Assembly (NCBI RefSeq): GCF_019977195.1 | Contig: NZ_AP024643.1 | Span: 1,302,001 to 1,366,000 of the forward strand | Direction of reading: 5' to 3' | Source: Arthrobacter sp. StoSoilA2 | GTDB taxonomy: Bacteria; Actinomycetota; Actinomycetes; Actinomycetales; Micrococcaceae | Length of the DNA: 64,000 nucleotides | In this document: positions 56,482 to 64,000 of the stretch, one piece after another | Layout of the letters: every line of letters starts with the position of its first letter | Numbering within the stretch: position 1 is the first letter of the stretch | Notes under the pieces: generated by a model | Database searches by the model: none | Seen by the model: only the letters and a program-made list of their open reading frames with translations | Told to the model about the DNA's origin: nothing | Program-made: the position numbers and the translations under genes

Positions 56482-57777
56482 GTGCCTACCACCACCACTT
56501 CCGCGTCTGTCAGCAACCAGTCGCTCGCTGAGCTCGATCCCGAGATCGCAGCAGTCCTCGACCAGGAACTCGGCCGCCAGCGCGGCACCCTGGAAATGAT
56601 CGCCTCCGAAAACTTCGCCCCCCGCGCCGTCATGGAAGCGCAGGGCTCCGTCCTGACCAACAAGTACGCCGAGGGTTACCCGGGCCGCCGCTACTACGGC
56701 GGCTGTGAATACGTCGACGTCGCGGAGCAGCTGGCGATCGACCGCGTCAAGGAACTGTTCGGTGCCGAGTACGCCAACGTCCAACCGCACTCCGGTGCAC
56801 AGGCAAACGCTGCGGCGCTGTCCGCCATGATTACCCCGGGCGACAAGATCCTGGGCCTGTCCCTGGCACACGGTGGCCACCTGACCCACGGCATGAAGCT
56901 GAACTTCTCCGGCAAGCTCTACAACGTAGCTGCTTACCAGGTTGAAGAAGACAGCTTCCGCATCGACATGGACAAGCTGCGCGAGCAGGCCATCGCCGAG
57001 AAGCCGCAGGTCATCATCGCCGGCTGGTCCGCTTACCCGCGCCACCTCGACTTCGCCGCCTTCCGCTCCATTGCCGACGAAGTTGGCGCACTCCTGTGGA
57101 CGGACATGGCACACTTCGCCGGACTGGTTGCAGCAGGCCTGCACCCGAGCCCGGTCCCGCACTCCGACGTCGTCACCTCCACTGTGCACAAGACGCTCGC
57201 AGGTCCGCGTTCCGGTGTGATCCTGGCCAAGCAGGAGTGGGCCAAGAAGCTGAACTCCAACGTCTTCCCGGGCCAGCAGGGTGGCCCGCTCATGCACGTC
57301 ATCGCCGCCAAGGCTGTTGCCTTCAAGATCGCCGGCAGCGAAGAATTCAAGGAGCGCCAGGAGCGTGTCCTCGAGGGTGCCAGGATCATCGCTGACCGCC
57401 TGAACCAGTCCGACGTCGCCGAAGCCGGCGTCTCGGTCCTCACCGGCGGAACCGACGTCCACCTGGTCCTGGTTGACCTGCGTAACTCGCAGCTGGACGG
57501 CCAGCAGGCCGAAGACCTCCTGCACTCCGTGGGCATCACCGTGAACCGCAACGCTGTTCCGTTCGACCCCCGCCCGCCGATGGTCACCTCCGGCCTCCGC
57601 ATCGGTACGCCTGCACTGGCTACCCGCGGATTCGGTGCCACCGAGTTCACCGAGGTCGCCGAGATCATCGCCACGGCACTGAAGGCCGGCTCCGCAACGG
57701 ACGTCGAAGCCCTCCAGGCACGCGTCGACAAGCTGGCTGCCGACTTCCCGCTGTACCCGCAGCACGAGCAGTGGTAA
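56482..57777 (+). CDS. glyA: Serine hydroxymethyltransferase
   Basis: 431 residues from the GTG at 56482 (AGGAGA 5 bases upstream), preferred over the frame from 56461. It interconverts serine and glycine with THF/methylene-THF using PLP. Motifs: TLEMIASENFAPRAVMEAQG, TNKYAEGYPGRRYYGGCE, NVQPHSGAQANAAAL, the PLP-lysine segment DVVTSTVHKTLAGPRSG and SNVFPGQQGGPL. ZTP-riboswitch control is likely. folD lies 160 bases downstream. Confidence 0.97.
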   Translation: MPTTTTSASVSNQSLAELDPEIAAVLDQELGRQRGTLEMIASENFAPRAVMEAQGSVLTNKYAEGYPGRRYYGGCEYVDVAEQLAIDRVKELFGAEYANVQPHSGAQANAAALSAMITPGDKILGLSLAHGGHLTHGMKLNFSGKLYNVAAYQVEEDSFRIDMDKLREQAIAEKPQVIIAGWSAYPRHLDFAAFRSIADEVGALLWTDMAHFAGLVAAGLHPSPVPHSDVVTSTVHKTLAGPRSGVILAKQEWAKKLNSNVFPGQQGGPLMHVIAAKAVAFKIAGSEEFKERQERVLEGARIIADRLNQSDVAEAGVSVLTGGTDVHLVLVDLRNSQLDGQQAEDLLHSVGITVNRNAVPFDPRPPMVTSGLRIGTPALATRGFGATEFTEVAEIIATALKAGSATDVEALQARVDKLAADFPLYPQHEQW

Positions 57778-57836
57778 ACAGCGGTTCCCGCGACAACAGG
57801 CGCTGAAAAACGCATTACCCGGGCACTGAACCGGAG

Positions 57837-57880
57837 CCAACGGGATCCGCGGCCACACCCTCGGCGGCGGGTCCCGTTGG
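57837..57880 (+). terminator. Hairpin between glyA and folD
   Basis: CCAACGGGA (57837-57845) and TCCCGTTGG (57872-57880) form a perfect 9-bp stem that can extend inward through CCGC/GCGG. No T tract follows. It may be a partial terminator or attenuator setting the glyA/folD ratio. Confidence 0.5.
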
Positions 57881-57937
57881 CATGAGCCTGCTCGAAGGCT
57901 TTCGAAAATAGGTCACCCACCAGAAAGAGCAGATGGA

Positions 57938-58831
57938 ATGACACAGTCCACAGCACAGATCCTTGACGGCAAGGCCACCGCCGCAGCCATCAAGGCCGAA
58001 CTGACCGAACGCGTTTCCGTCCTCGCAGCAAAAGGCATCGTCCCGGGCCTGGGCACCATCCTGGTGGGTTCGGACCCGGGCAGCACCTGGTACGTCGGCG
58101 GCAAGCACAAGGACTGCGCCGAGGTGGGCATCCAGTCCATCCGCCGTGACCTGCCCGAGGACATCACCCAGGAAGACCTCCTGAAGGTTGTCCGCGAACT
58201 CAACGAAAACCCGGAATGCACGGGCTACATCGTTCAGTTGCCGCTGCCCAAGCACATTGACCAGGACGTCATCCTGGAGGCCATGGATCCGAACAAGGAC
58301 GCCGATGGCCTGCACCCCATGAACCTTGGCCGCCTGGTGGCCAACGTCAGTGGCGAAATGAAGTCCCCGCTTCCTTGCACACCCAAGGGCTGCGTGGAAC
58401 TGATGCGCCGGCACGGAATTGATCTCAACGGCAAGCGCGTCCTGGTAGTGGGCCGCGGTGTCACTATCGGCCGCCCCATTGGCCTCCTGCTCACCCGCAG
58501 GGAAGTCAACGCCACGGTCATCCTGGCGCACACGGGAACCGTTGACCTGCCTGCGGAACTCAAGCAGGCCGACGTCGTGATTGCCGCTGCAGGCGTGCCG
58601 CACATGATCAAGGCTGAAGACCTCAAGCCGGGCGCAATAGTGCTCGACGTCGGCGTCAGCCGCGTGGAGGACGCCAACGGCAAGGCTGTGGTCACCGGAG
58701 ACGTGGACCCCGCAGCTGCCGATGTCGCCGCCTGGTTGTCCCCGAACCCGGGCGGCGTGGGTCCGATGACCCGCGCCATGCTGCTCGCCAACGTTGTGGA
58801 GAGCGCCGAGCGCGCAGCTGGCATCGCCTGA
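57938..58831 (+). CDS. folD: Bifunctional methylene-THF dehydrogenase / methenyl-THF cyclohydrolase
   Basis: 297 residues. It converts 5,10-methylene-THF to 10-formyl-THF. Motifs: GTILVGSDPGSTWYVGGKHKDCAEVGI (substrate region with Tyr and Lys), GYIVQLPLPKHID, DADGLHPMNLGRL, PCTPKGCVELM, the NADP loop VVGRGVTIGRPIGLLL and the C-terminal PGGVGPMTRAMLLAN. The conserved catalytic Tyr-x3-Lys appears as YVGGK. Downstream of glyA and presumably under the same ZTP-responsive control. Confidence 0.97.
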   Translation: MTQSTAQILDGKATAAAIKAELTERVSVLAAKGIVPGLGTILVGSDPGSTWYVGGKHKDCAEVGIQSIRRDLPEDITQEDLLKVVRELNENPECTGYIVQLPLPKHIDQDVILEAMDPNKDADGLHPMNLGRLVANVSGEMKSPLPCTPKGCVELMRRHGIDLNGKRVLVVGRGVTIGRPIGLLLTRREVNATVILAHTGTVDLPAELKQADVVIAAAGVPHMIKAEDLKPGAIVLDVGVSRVEDANGKAVVTGDVDPAAADVAAWLSPNPGGVGPMTRAMLLANVVESAERAAGIA

Positions 58832-58854
58832 GGCGTACCAGCAGTCGAAAATGC

Positions 58855-58886
58855 AGGGCGCCTACTCCTCCGGGAGTAGGCGCCCT
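58855..58886 (+). terminator. Rho-independent-type terminator after folD
   Basis: Perfect 14-bp arms (58855-58868 and 58873-58886) with a 4-base loop, 24 bases after the folD stop. Confidence 0.85.
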
Positions 58887-58935
58887 GCTCCGTTAATCCG
58901 ACGACGAACACCCGGAGCAAAGCTAGGCTCGGTGT

Positions 58936-60084
58936 ATGCAACCCCGTTTCCCTGGTGGCCGCCGTTTTGCGGGCCCACCCACGAGCTTCATCGTCATCAC
59001 GGTGGCGCTCATCCAGGTGGCGGGGACGCTTTTTTCCGCGAGCCATCAGGACGCCCCACGGCCGTTGGACGCGCTAGCGATCCTGTTGCTGCTGGCCGGG
59101 CCCGCTGGACTGGCGTTCCGGAGGCGGGCGCCTGCGGTTATGCTTCCCGTCGCCCTGGTGGCCACGGGTGCCTATGTTGGCCTTGGCTATGCCTGGGGTC
59201 CGATTCCGCTCTCGCTGGCGTTGGCCATAGTTCTGACGTCGTCGGCGGGTTTGCGGTGGCAGGCGTGGGTGGGGGCCGGAATCGCCGCTGCCGCGGTCGT
59301 GTTCGCGACCGCACTCGGCGGCGATCCCAACTGGCCCCTCCGTGCTTCAGCCGGCGTGGCATGGGCCGCCATTCTGGTGCTGATAGGACAGGGATTCCGA
59401 CGCCGGCGCGAGCGGTTCGCGGAATACCGACGTCGCCGGGAGGCCGCCCGGAAGGCCGAACGCGATGAGTACCGGCTCACCCTCGCCCGCGATATCCATG
59501 ATGTCGTGGCTCATTCGTTGTCCATGATCAACGTGCAGGCATCCGTGGCGTTGCACGTGGGCTCGGATGATCCCCAGAAGCTTCGGCCTGCACTGGAAGC
59601 CATCAAAGCAGCCAGCAAGGAATCCCTCACGGAAGTCCGGCAACTCCTGGGCGTGTTGCGGGAGGACGTGCCGCTTGCCCCTGCGGCCCGCCCTACGCTT
59701 GCCAGGATCCCCGAACTTGTGAAGAACGCGGAGCTGGGTGGCTTGCAGATGCACTTTGAGGACCACTCGAACCATGAGCTCGTCGGCCCGGCGCAGCAGG
59801 AAGCGGCGTACCGGATCATCCAGGAAGCCCTGACCAACGTCGGCAGGCACTCAGGTGCCCAATCCGCCGTCGTGAGCCTCACCAGCGGTGAGGGGCTGCT
59901 GACTGTCCGGATAGACGACGACGGCGCGGGCATGGGCCGGGCGCTCCCCGGCAACGGCCTCACGGGGATGCGCGAGAGGGCGGTCGGCTTGGGCGGGACG
60001 CTCACGCTACACGAACTCCGGCCCGGGCTCCGCGTAGAGGCGCTGTTGCCCATAACAGAGCAGGCAGAAGGAAACCGCCCATGA
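58936..60084 (+). CDS. Two-component sensor histidine kinase (HisKA_3/NarL-type)
   Basis: 382 residues. The N-terminal ~155 residues are membrane helices (FIVITVALIQVAGTL, ALAILLLLAGPAGLAF, LSLALAIVLTSSAG, VAWAAILVLIG) with almost no extracellular domain, so the signal is probably sensed in the membrane. A basic linker leads to the HisKA_3 phosphoacceptor RDIHDVVAHSLSM (His188). The ATPase domain has EAAYRIIQEALTNVGRHS (N box), IDDDGAGMG (G1) and GNGLTGMRERA (G2). The stop overlaps the response regulator start (ATGA). Confidence 0.94.
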   Translation: MQPRFPGGRRFAGPPTSFIVITVALIQVAGTLFSASHQDAPRPLDALAILLLLAGPAGLAFRRRAPAVMLPVALVATGAYVGLGYAWGPIPLSLALAIVLTSSAGLRWQAWVGAGIAAAAVVFATALGGDPNWPLRASAGVAWAAILVLIGQGFRRRRERFAEYRRRREAARKAERDEYRLTLARDIHDVVAHSLSMINVQASVALHVGSDDPQKLRPALEAIKAASKESLTEVRQLLGVLREDVPLAPAARPTLARIPELVKNAELGGLQMHFEDHSNHELVGPAQQEAAYRIIQEALTNVGRHSGAQSAVVSLTSGEGLLTVRIDDDGAGMGRALPGNGLTGMRERAVGLGGTLTLHELRPGLRVEALLPITEQAEGNRP

Positions 60085-60746
60085 TCCGCATCCTCCTCGC
60101 CGACGACCAAACCCTTATCCGGGCAGGCTTCCGTGCCCTCCTGGACGCTGAACCGGACATGGAAGTGGTGGCCGAGGCCGGCACCGGCAGGGAGGCAGTG
60201 AGACTGGCGGCGCGCGACAAACCGGACGTCATCCTCATGGACATCCGGATGCCGGACGACGACGGCCTCACCGCCACCCGCAGGATTCTCTCGGACCCAA
60301 CCCTGTCCGGCACACGCATCATCATCCTGACAACCTTCGAGCTCGACGAGTACATCGCCGAGGCCGTCCGCGCGGGCGCAGCCGGCTTCCTGGTGAAGGA
60401 CACCGAACCCGCAGAGCTCATCCGAGCCGTCCGGGTCGTCCACGACGGCGATGCGCTCCTTTCGCCCTCGGTCACCCGGCGGATCATGGCACAGATGGCA
60501 TCGCAGAGTCGGGCGGCAGGAAAAGTCATTCCCCTTGAGCAGGTGACGGAACGCGAACGCGAAGTTCTGGCCTTGGTGGGGGAGGGCCTGAACAATGCAG
60601 AGATCGCCGAACGCCTGTTCATCACCCCGCTGACCGCGAAGACCCACGTTTCGCGCATCATGACCAAGCTGATGGTGAGGGACCGCTCGCAACTGGTGGT
60701 GCTCGCTTACGAATCGGGCCTGGTCCGGCCAGGATGGAGCAGCTGA
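60081..60746 (+). CDS. NarL/LuxR-family response regulator
   Basis: 221 residues. The receiver domain has the acidic pair DD (8-9), the phosphoacceptor Asp54 in VILMDIRMP, a Thr in ILTTFELDEY and Lys in FLVKDTEP. The LuxR-type HTH (about 155-215) is LTEREREVLALVGEGLNNAEIAERLFITPLTAKTHVSRIMTKL in its standard form (here LEQVTERERE..). It would be phosphorylated by the adjacent kinase. Targets are unknown; the ABC-2 exporter 550 bases downstream is a candidate because such pairs are commonly linked. Confidence 0.94.
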   Translation: MIRILLADDQTLIRAGFRALLDAEPDMEVVAEAGTGREAVRLAARDKPDVILMDIRMPDDDGLTATRRILSDPTLSGTRIIILTTFELDEYIAEAVRAGAAGFLVKDTEPAELIRAVRVVHDGDALLSPSVTRRIMAQMASQSRAAGKVIPLEQVTEREREVLALVGEGLNNAEIAERLFITPLTAKTHVSRIMTKLMVRDRSQLVVLAYESGLVRPGWSS

Positions 60747-60751
60747 CCGCC

Positions 60752-60780
60752 GCCCGGCCACTCCACACGGAGTAGCGGGC
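60752..60780 (+). terminator. Hairpin after the two-component genes
   Basis: GCCCG/CGGGC and ACTCC/GGAGT pair around an ACAC loop with a small internal mismatch, 6 bases after the response regulator stop. Confidence 0.55.
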
Positions 60781-60896
60781 CGCTTCCAAGTGACTCCCGA
60801 CGGCGGACGTCCCGCCGGCCGTCCGCGGGCAGACTCGAATCAGAGCCGAAAGACGGTTCGCGCCGGGAAACGGCGGAGAGAGTTTGGATCACTGAC

Positions 60897-61211
60897 ATGT
60901 TCACCGCATTGGCTTCAATCGTCGGGGAGACCACCACGGGAGCGCTGGCACAGTTGCCGGCCACCGTCGTCGCGCATGGTCCCTGGGGAGACGGTACGTA
61001 CTGGCCGTTCTTCCTGCTGTTCCCGCTGTTCTGGATCCTCGTGATCTTCCTGTTCATTTTCGTCGGCCGGAGGGCTTGGCGCCGCAACCATCACTGGGTA
61101 GCTACCCAGGGTGCCGAGGGCGTGCTGCGCGAACGCTATGCACGGGGCGAAATTGATGAGACCGAGTTCAGGCAGCGGCTGGAGGTATTGCGCTCGCAGC
61201 CACCGTCCTGA
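60897..61211 (+). CDS. SHOCT-domain small membrane protein
   Basis: 104 residues. One long hydrophobic segment (YWPFFLLFPLFWILVIFLFIFVGRR) is followed by a short basic stretch and the C-terminal SHOCT motif GVLRERYARGEIDETEFRQRLEVL. SHOCT domains are short oligomerisation-like motifs at the C-termini of many membrane proteins. Its place between the two-component system and an ABC-2 exporter suggests a membrane-stress function, unproven. Confidence 0.82.
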   Translation: MFTALASIVGETTTGALAQLPATVVAHGPWGDGTYWPFFLLFPLFWILVIFLFIFVGRRAWRRNHHWVATQGAEGVLRERYARGEIDETEFRQRLEVLRSQPPS

Positions 61212-61233
61212 CCTGGACGAAAGCGAAAATGAG

Positions 61234-61265
61234 AGGGCTCTTGCAAAAATATCTGCAAGAGCCCT
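61234..61265 (+). terminator. Terminator after the SHOCT gene
   Basis: AGGGCTCTTGCA and its exact complement TGCAAGAGCCCT form a 12-bp stem with an 8-base AT-rich loop, followed by TTCAC. Confidence 0.85.
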
Positions 61266-61300
61266 TTCACATATTCGTTGGCGCTACTAGTCTGCTGAGG

Positions 61301-61301
<1 letters not shown>
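61265..61301 (+). promoter_or_regulatory. Possible leaderless promoter for the ABC-2 exporter operon
   Basis: TTTCAC (61265-61270) and TAGTCT (61288-61293) are 17 bases apart. The expected start point, about 7-8 bases later, coincides with the GTG at 61301, and no ribosome site precedes that codon. This is the geometry of a leaderless transcript, common in actinobacteria. Confidence 0.45.
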
Positions 61302-62282
<981 letters not shown>

Positions 62283-62290
<8 letters not shown>

Positions 62291-63170
62291 GGATCCGTTG
62301 GGACCTTTCGGTGAAGGTACTGCCAAACCAATCACGACGGCGGAGCAGCCGTTGCGGGCACACCCGCCTGCCGTGTCGGCGGCCAGGGCGCGGCGTTGGG
62401 GTTCCTTCTTCTACGCGGAACAAGTGCTCCGGGTCATGCGCAATTACGGCTGGTCCGTGGTGCTCTACAGCGTGGGGCAGCCCGTGGCCTACTTGTTCGC
62501 CATGGGAGTCGGGCTGGCAAGCCTGGTTGATGCGAACAGCGAATCCGTCTTCGGGGGCGTCAGCTACCTGGAATTCGTGGCACCAGCGCTGCTGGTGTCA
62601 GCGGCAGTCATGACGGCTTCGGGAGAATTCTCCTACCCCATCATGGACGGCTTCAAATGGCGGCGCGTGTTCTACGGGCCGCATGCCTCGCCCCTGGTAC
62701 CGCAGCAAATTGCGAGCGGCCACATCATGGCAAGCACGCTCAGGTTCCTGCTGCAGTCGCTGGTCTACTTAGCAGTAGTGGCCATGTTCGGGGCCTCGCC
62801 GAGTCCCTGGGGATGGGCGTCCGCACTGGTTGCCACCGTGGCGGCATTGTCCTTCGGCCTGCCACTCATGGCCTATGCCGCCAGCATCACCCAGGACAAG
62901 GGGCAGTTCGCGTTAGTGCAGCGATTCATCGTCATGCCACTGTTCTTGTTCTCCGGGACGTTTTTCCCCCTGGACACGCTGCCGTGGGCTGTCCGTTGGA
63001 TCGGCTGGATATCGCCTGTATGGCACGGAACCGAGCTGGGGCGGGTCTTCACTTATGGCATGGACGAGAACCCCTTGCTGACCATTACACATGTGGTGTA
63101 CCTCCTGGCGACCGCCACGGCCGGCTGGCTGCTGGTCAGGCGCCAGTTCGTGAAGAGGATGGGCTCATGA
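62283..63170 (+). CDS. ABC-2 type exporter permease (first)
   Basis: 295 residues from a TTG at 62283 that overlaps the ATPase stop by 8 bases, with GGAG 5 bases upstream. Six membrane helices follow a polar ~50-residue N-terminus: VVLYSVGQPVAYLFAMGVGLA, FVAPALLVSAAVMTASGE, LQSLVYLAVVAMFG, FGLPLMAYAASI, FIVMPLFLFSGTFFPLDTLP and VVYLLATATAGWLLV. The MPLFLFSGTFFPLDTLP loop is the ABC-2 signature. Stop overlaps the next start (ATGA). Confidence 0.92.
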
Positions 63171-64000
63171 GTATCCTGACCGGCGGCCACAGCGCCACGG
63201 ATATCGCCCGGGAACGCAAGTTCGGACCGCTCTACTCCCGAAATGCCAAGGCAGTGGTGGCCCGTGGCCTCATGGCCGCCAAGTCCAGTACCTGGCTGGT
63301 GTTGCTGTCCGGGTTCTTCGAGCCGGTCCTCTTCCTGCTGGCCATGGGCGTAGGGGTGGGCTCGATCGTGGGCACAGTCCAAGGACCCGGTGGCGCGGAC
63401 ATCAGCTACGCGGCCTACATAGCGCCGGCACTCCTGGCGGTCTCAGCCATGAACGGCGCCATTTACGATTCCACCTGGAACGTCTTCTTCAAGATGAACT
63501 TCGCAAAGCTGTACCAAGGGATGCTCTACACATCCCTTGGCCCGCTGGACGTTGCCATGGGCGAGATCTTCCTGGCGCTGTTGCGGGGTCTCCTCTACGC
63601 CACGGGATTCACAGCAGTGATGGGAGTCATGGGGCTGATCACTACCTGGTGGGCCATCCTGGTTATTCCTGCGTCAGTACTGATCGCTTTCGGCTTTGCG
63701 AGCTTCGGCATGGGTATTACCAGCTTCATGAAGACGTTCCAGCAAATGGACTGGATCAACTTCTTCCTGCTGCCCATGTTCCTGTTCAGCGCCACGTTCT
63801 ACCCGCTCAGCGTCTACCCGCAGGTCATCCAATGGTTTATCCAGGCCATGCCCCTATGGCACGGGGTCGAGTTGCTGCGGCAGATCAGCGTGGGCTCATT
63901 CAGTCCTGCCACTGCCATCCACGTTGGCTACTACCTGGTGATGATTGCCTTGGGGATCATGCTCACCACCGGACGGCTGCGTCAACTGTTCCTGAAGTGA
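63167..64000 (+). CDS. ABC-2 type exporter permease (second)
   Basis: 277 residues, complete, with its TGA on the last three bases of the window. It resembles the first permease in layout: FFEPVLFLLAMGVGVGSI, YIAPALLAVSAMNGAIYDSTWN, then FASFGMGITSF and LLPMFLFSATFYPLSVYP, the ABC-2 signature region. Two different permeases plus one ATPase make a heterodimeric exporter. The cargo could be a drug, a polysaccharide or a lipid; nothing in the window decides. Confidence 0.92.
   Translation: MSILTGGHSATDIARERKFGPLYSRNAKAVVARGLMAAKSSTWLVLLSGFFEPVLFLLAMGVGVGSIVGTVQGPGGADISYAAYIAPALLAVSAMNGAIYDSTWNVFFKMNFAKLYQGMLYTSLGPLDVAMGEIFLALLRGLLYATGFTAVMGVMGLITTWWAILVIPASVLIAFGFASFGMGITSFMKTFQQMDWINFFLLPMFLFSATFYPLSVYPQVIQWFIQAMPLWHGVELLRQISVGSFSPATAIHVGYYLVMIALGIMLTTGRLRQLFLK

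Noticed and set aside
56374..57858. 494-codon minus-strand frame opposite glyA
   Set aside because: Antisense shadow; composition implausible for a protein and GlyA motifs are intact on the plus strand.

Overview
The window looks like chromosome of a high-GC actinobacterium of the Micrococcaceae, most likely Arthrobacter/Paenarthrobacter. The evidence is strong GC3 bias, GTG/TTG starts, the perM-purN-purH neighbourhood known from actinobacteria, a monomeric NADP isocitrate dehydrogenase, and saprophyte-type sugar, pectin and amino-acid catabolic genes. No rRNA, tRNA, CRISPR array, transposase or phage gene was recognised.

Layout. 1-4300: tail of an APC permease, a pRiA4b-ORF3-like protein, a SRPBCC-MarR pair with a perfect operator-like palindrome, an excalibur lipoprotein and small proteins. 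4367-8474: Hsp20, then (all minus strand) SGNH hydrolase, UDP-glucose dehydrogenase and a GT4 glycosyltransferase. 8631-14143: an accessory patch with a secreted YVTN/FG-GAP protein, an AT-rich membrane-protein plus methyltransferase cassette bracketed by a 22-bp repeat, decayed FG-GAP and secreted-protein genes, and a DUF4352-like lipoprotein. 14346-18155: stress genes (MerR/HspR-like regulator with a heptad-repeat tail, Hsp20, J-domain protein, NfeD-flotillin pair). 18468-31356: perM, purN and purH, with a DUF559-like gene and an amino-sugar kinase-murQ-MFS operon lying between purN and purH; then a secreted S1 peptidase and icd. 31415-41337: FAD oxidase, DoxX, Gfo/Idh/MocA oxidoreductase, two convergent MacB-type ABC modules and a secreted pectate lyase with a LacI-type operator. 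41434-46774: a ChvE-MmsB-MmsA sugar transporter and its ROK repressor, with two matching operator-like sites. 47029-54022: a putative lysine catabolic locus (DavA-like amidase, PucR regulator, alanine racemase-like enzyme, APC permease, DavB-like monooxygenase). 54108-58831: gamma-carbonic-anhydrase-like protein, methyltransferase, purU, then a ZTP riboswitch in front of glyA-folD. 58936-64000: a two-component system, a SHOCT protein, and an ABC-2 exporter whose last gene ends at the window edge.

How the parts fit. One-carbon/purine metabolism recurs (purN, purH, purU, glyA, folD, ZTP riboswitch), as does scavenging of plant and cell-wall material (pectate lyase, sugar ABC transporter, murQ operon, lysine pathway). 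A family of about 60-bp intergenic palindromes occurs at four places and in three of them includes the last codons and stop of the adjoining gene. The most unusual region is the 10.5-12.7 kb patch; the best-supported regulatory inferences are the ROK, MarR and LacI-type operators and the ZTP riboswitch. All family assignments come from reading motifs without database searches.
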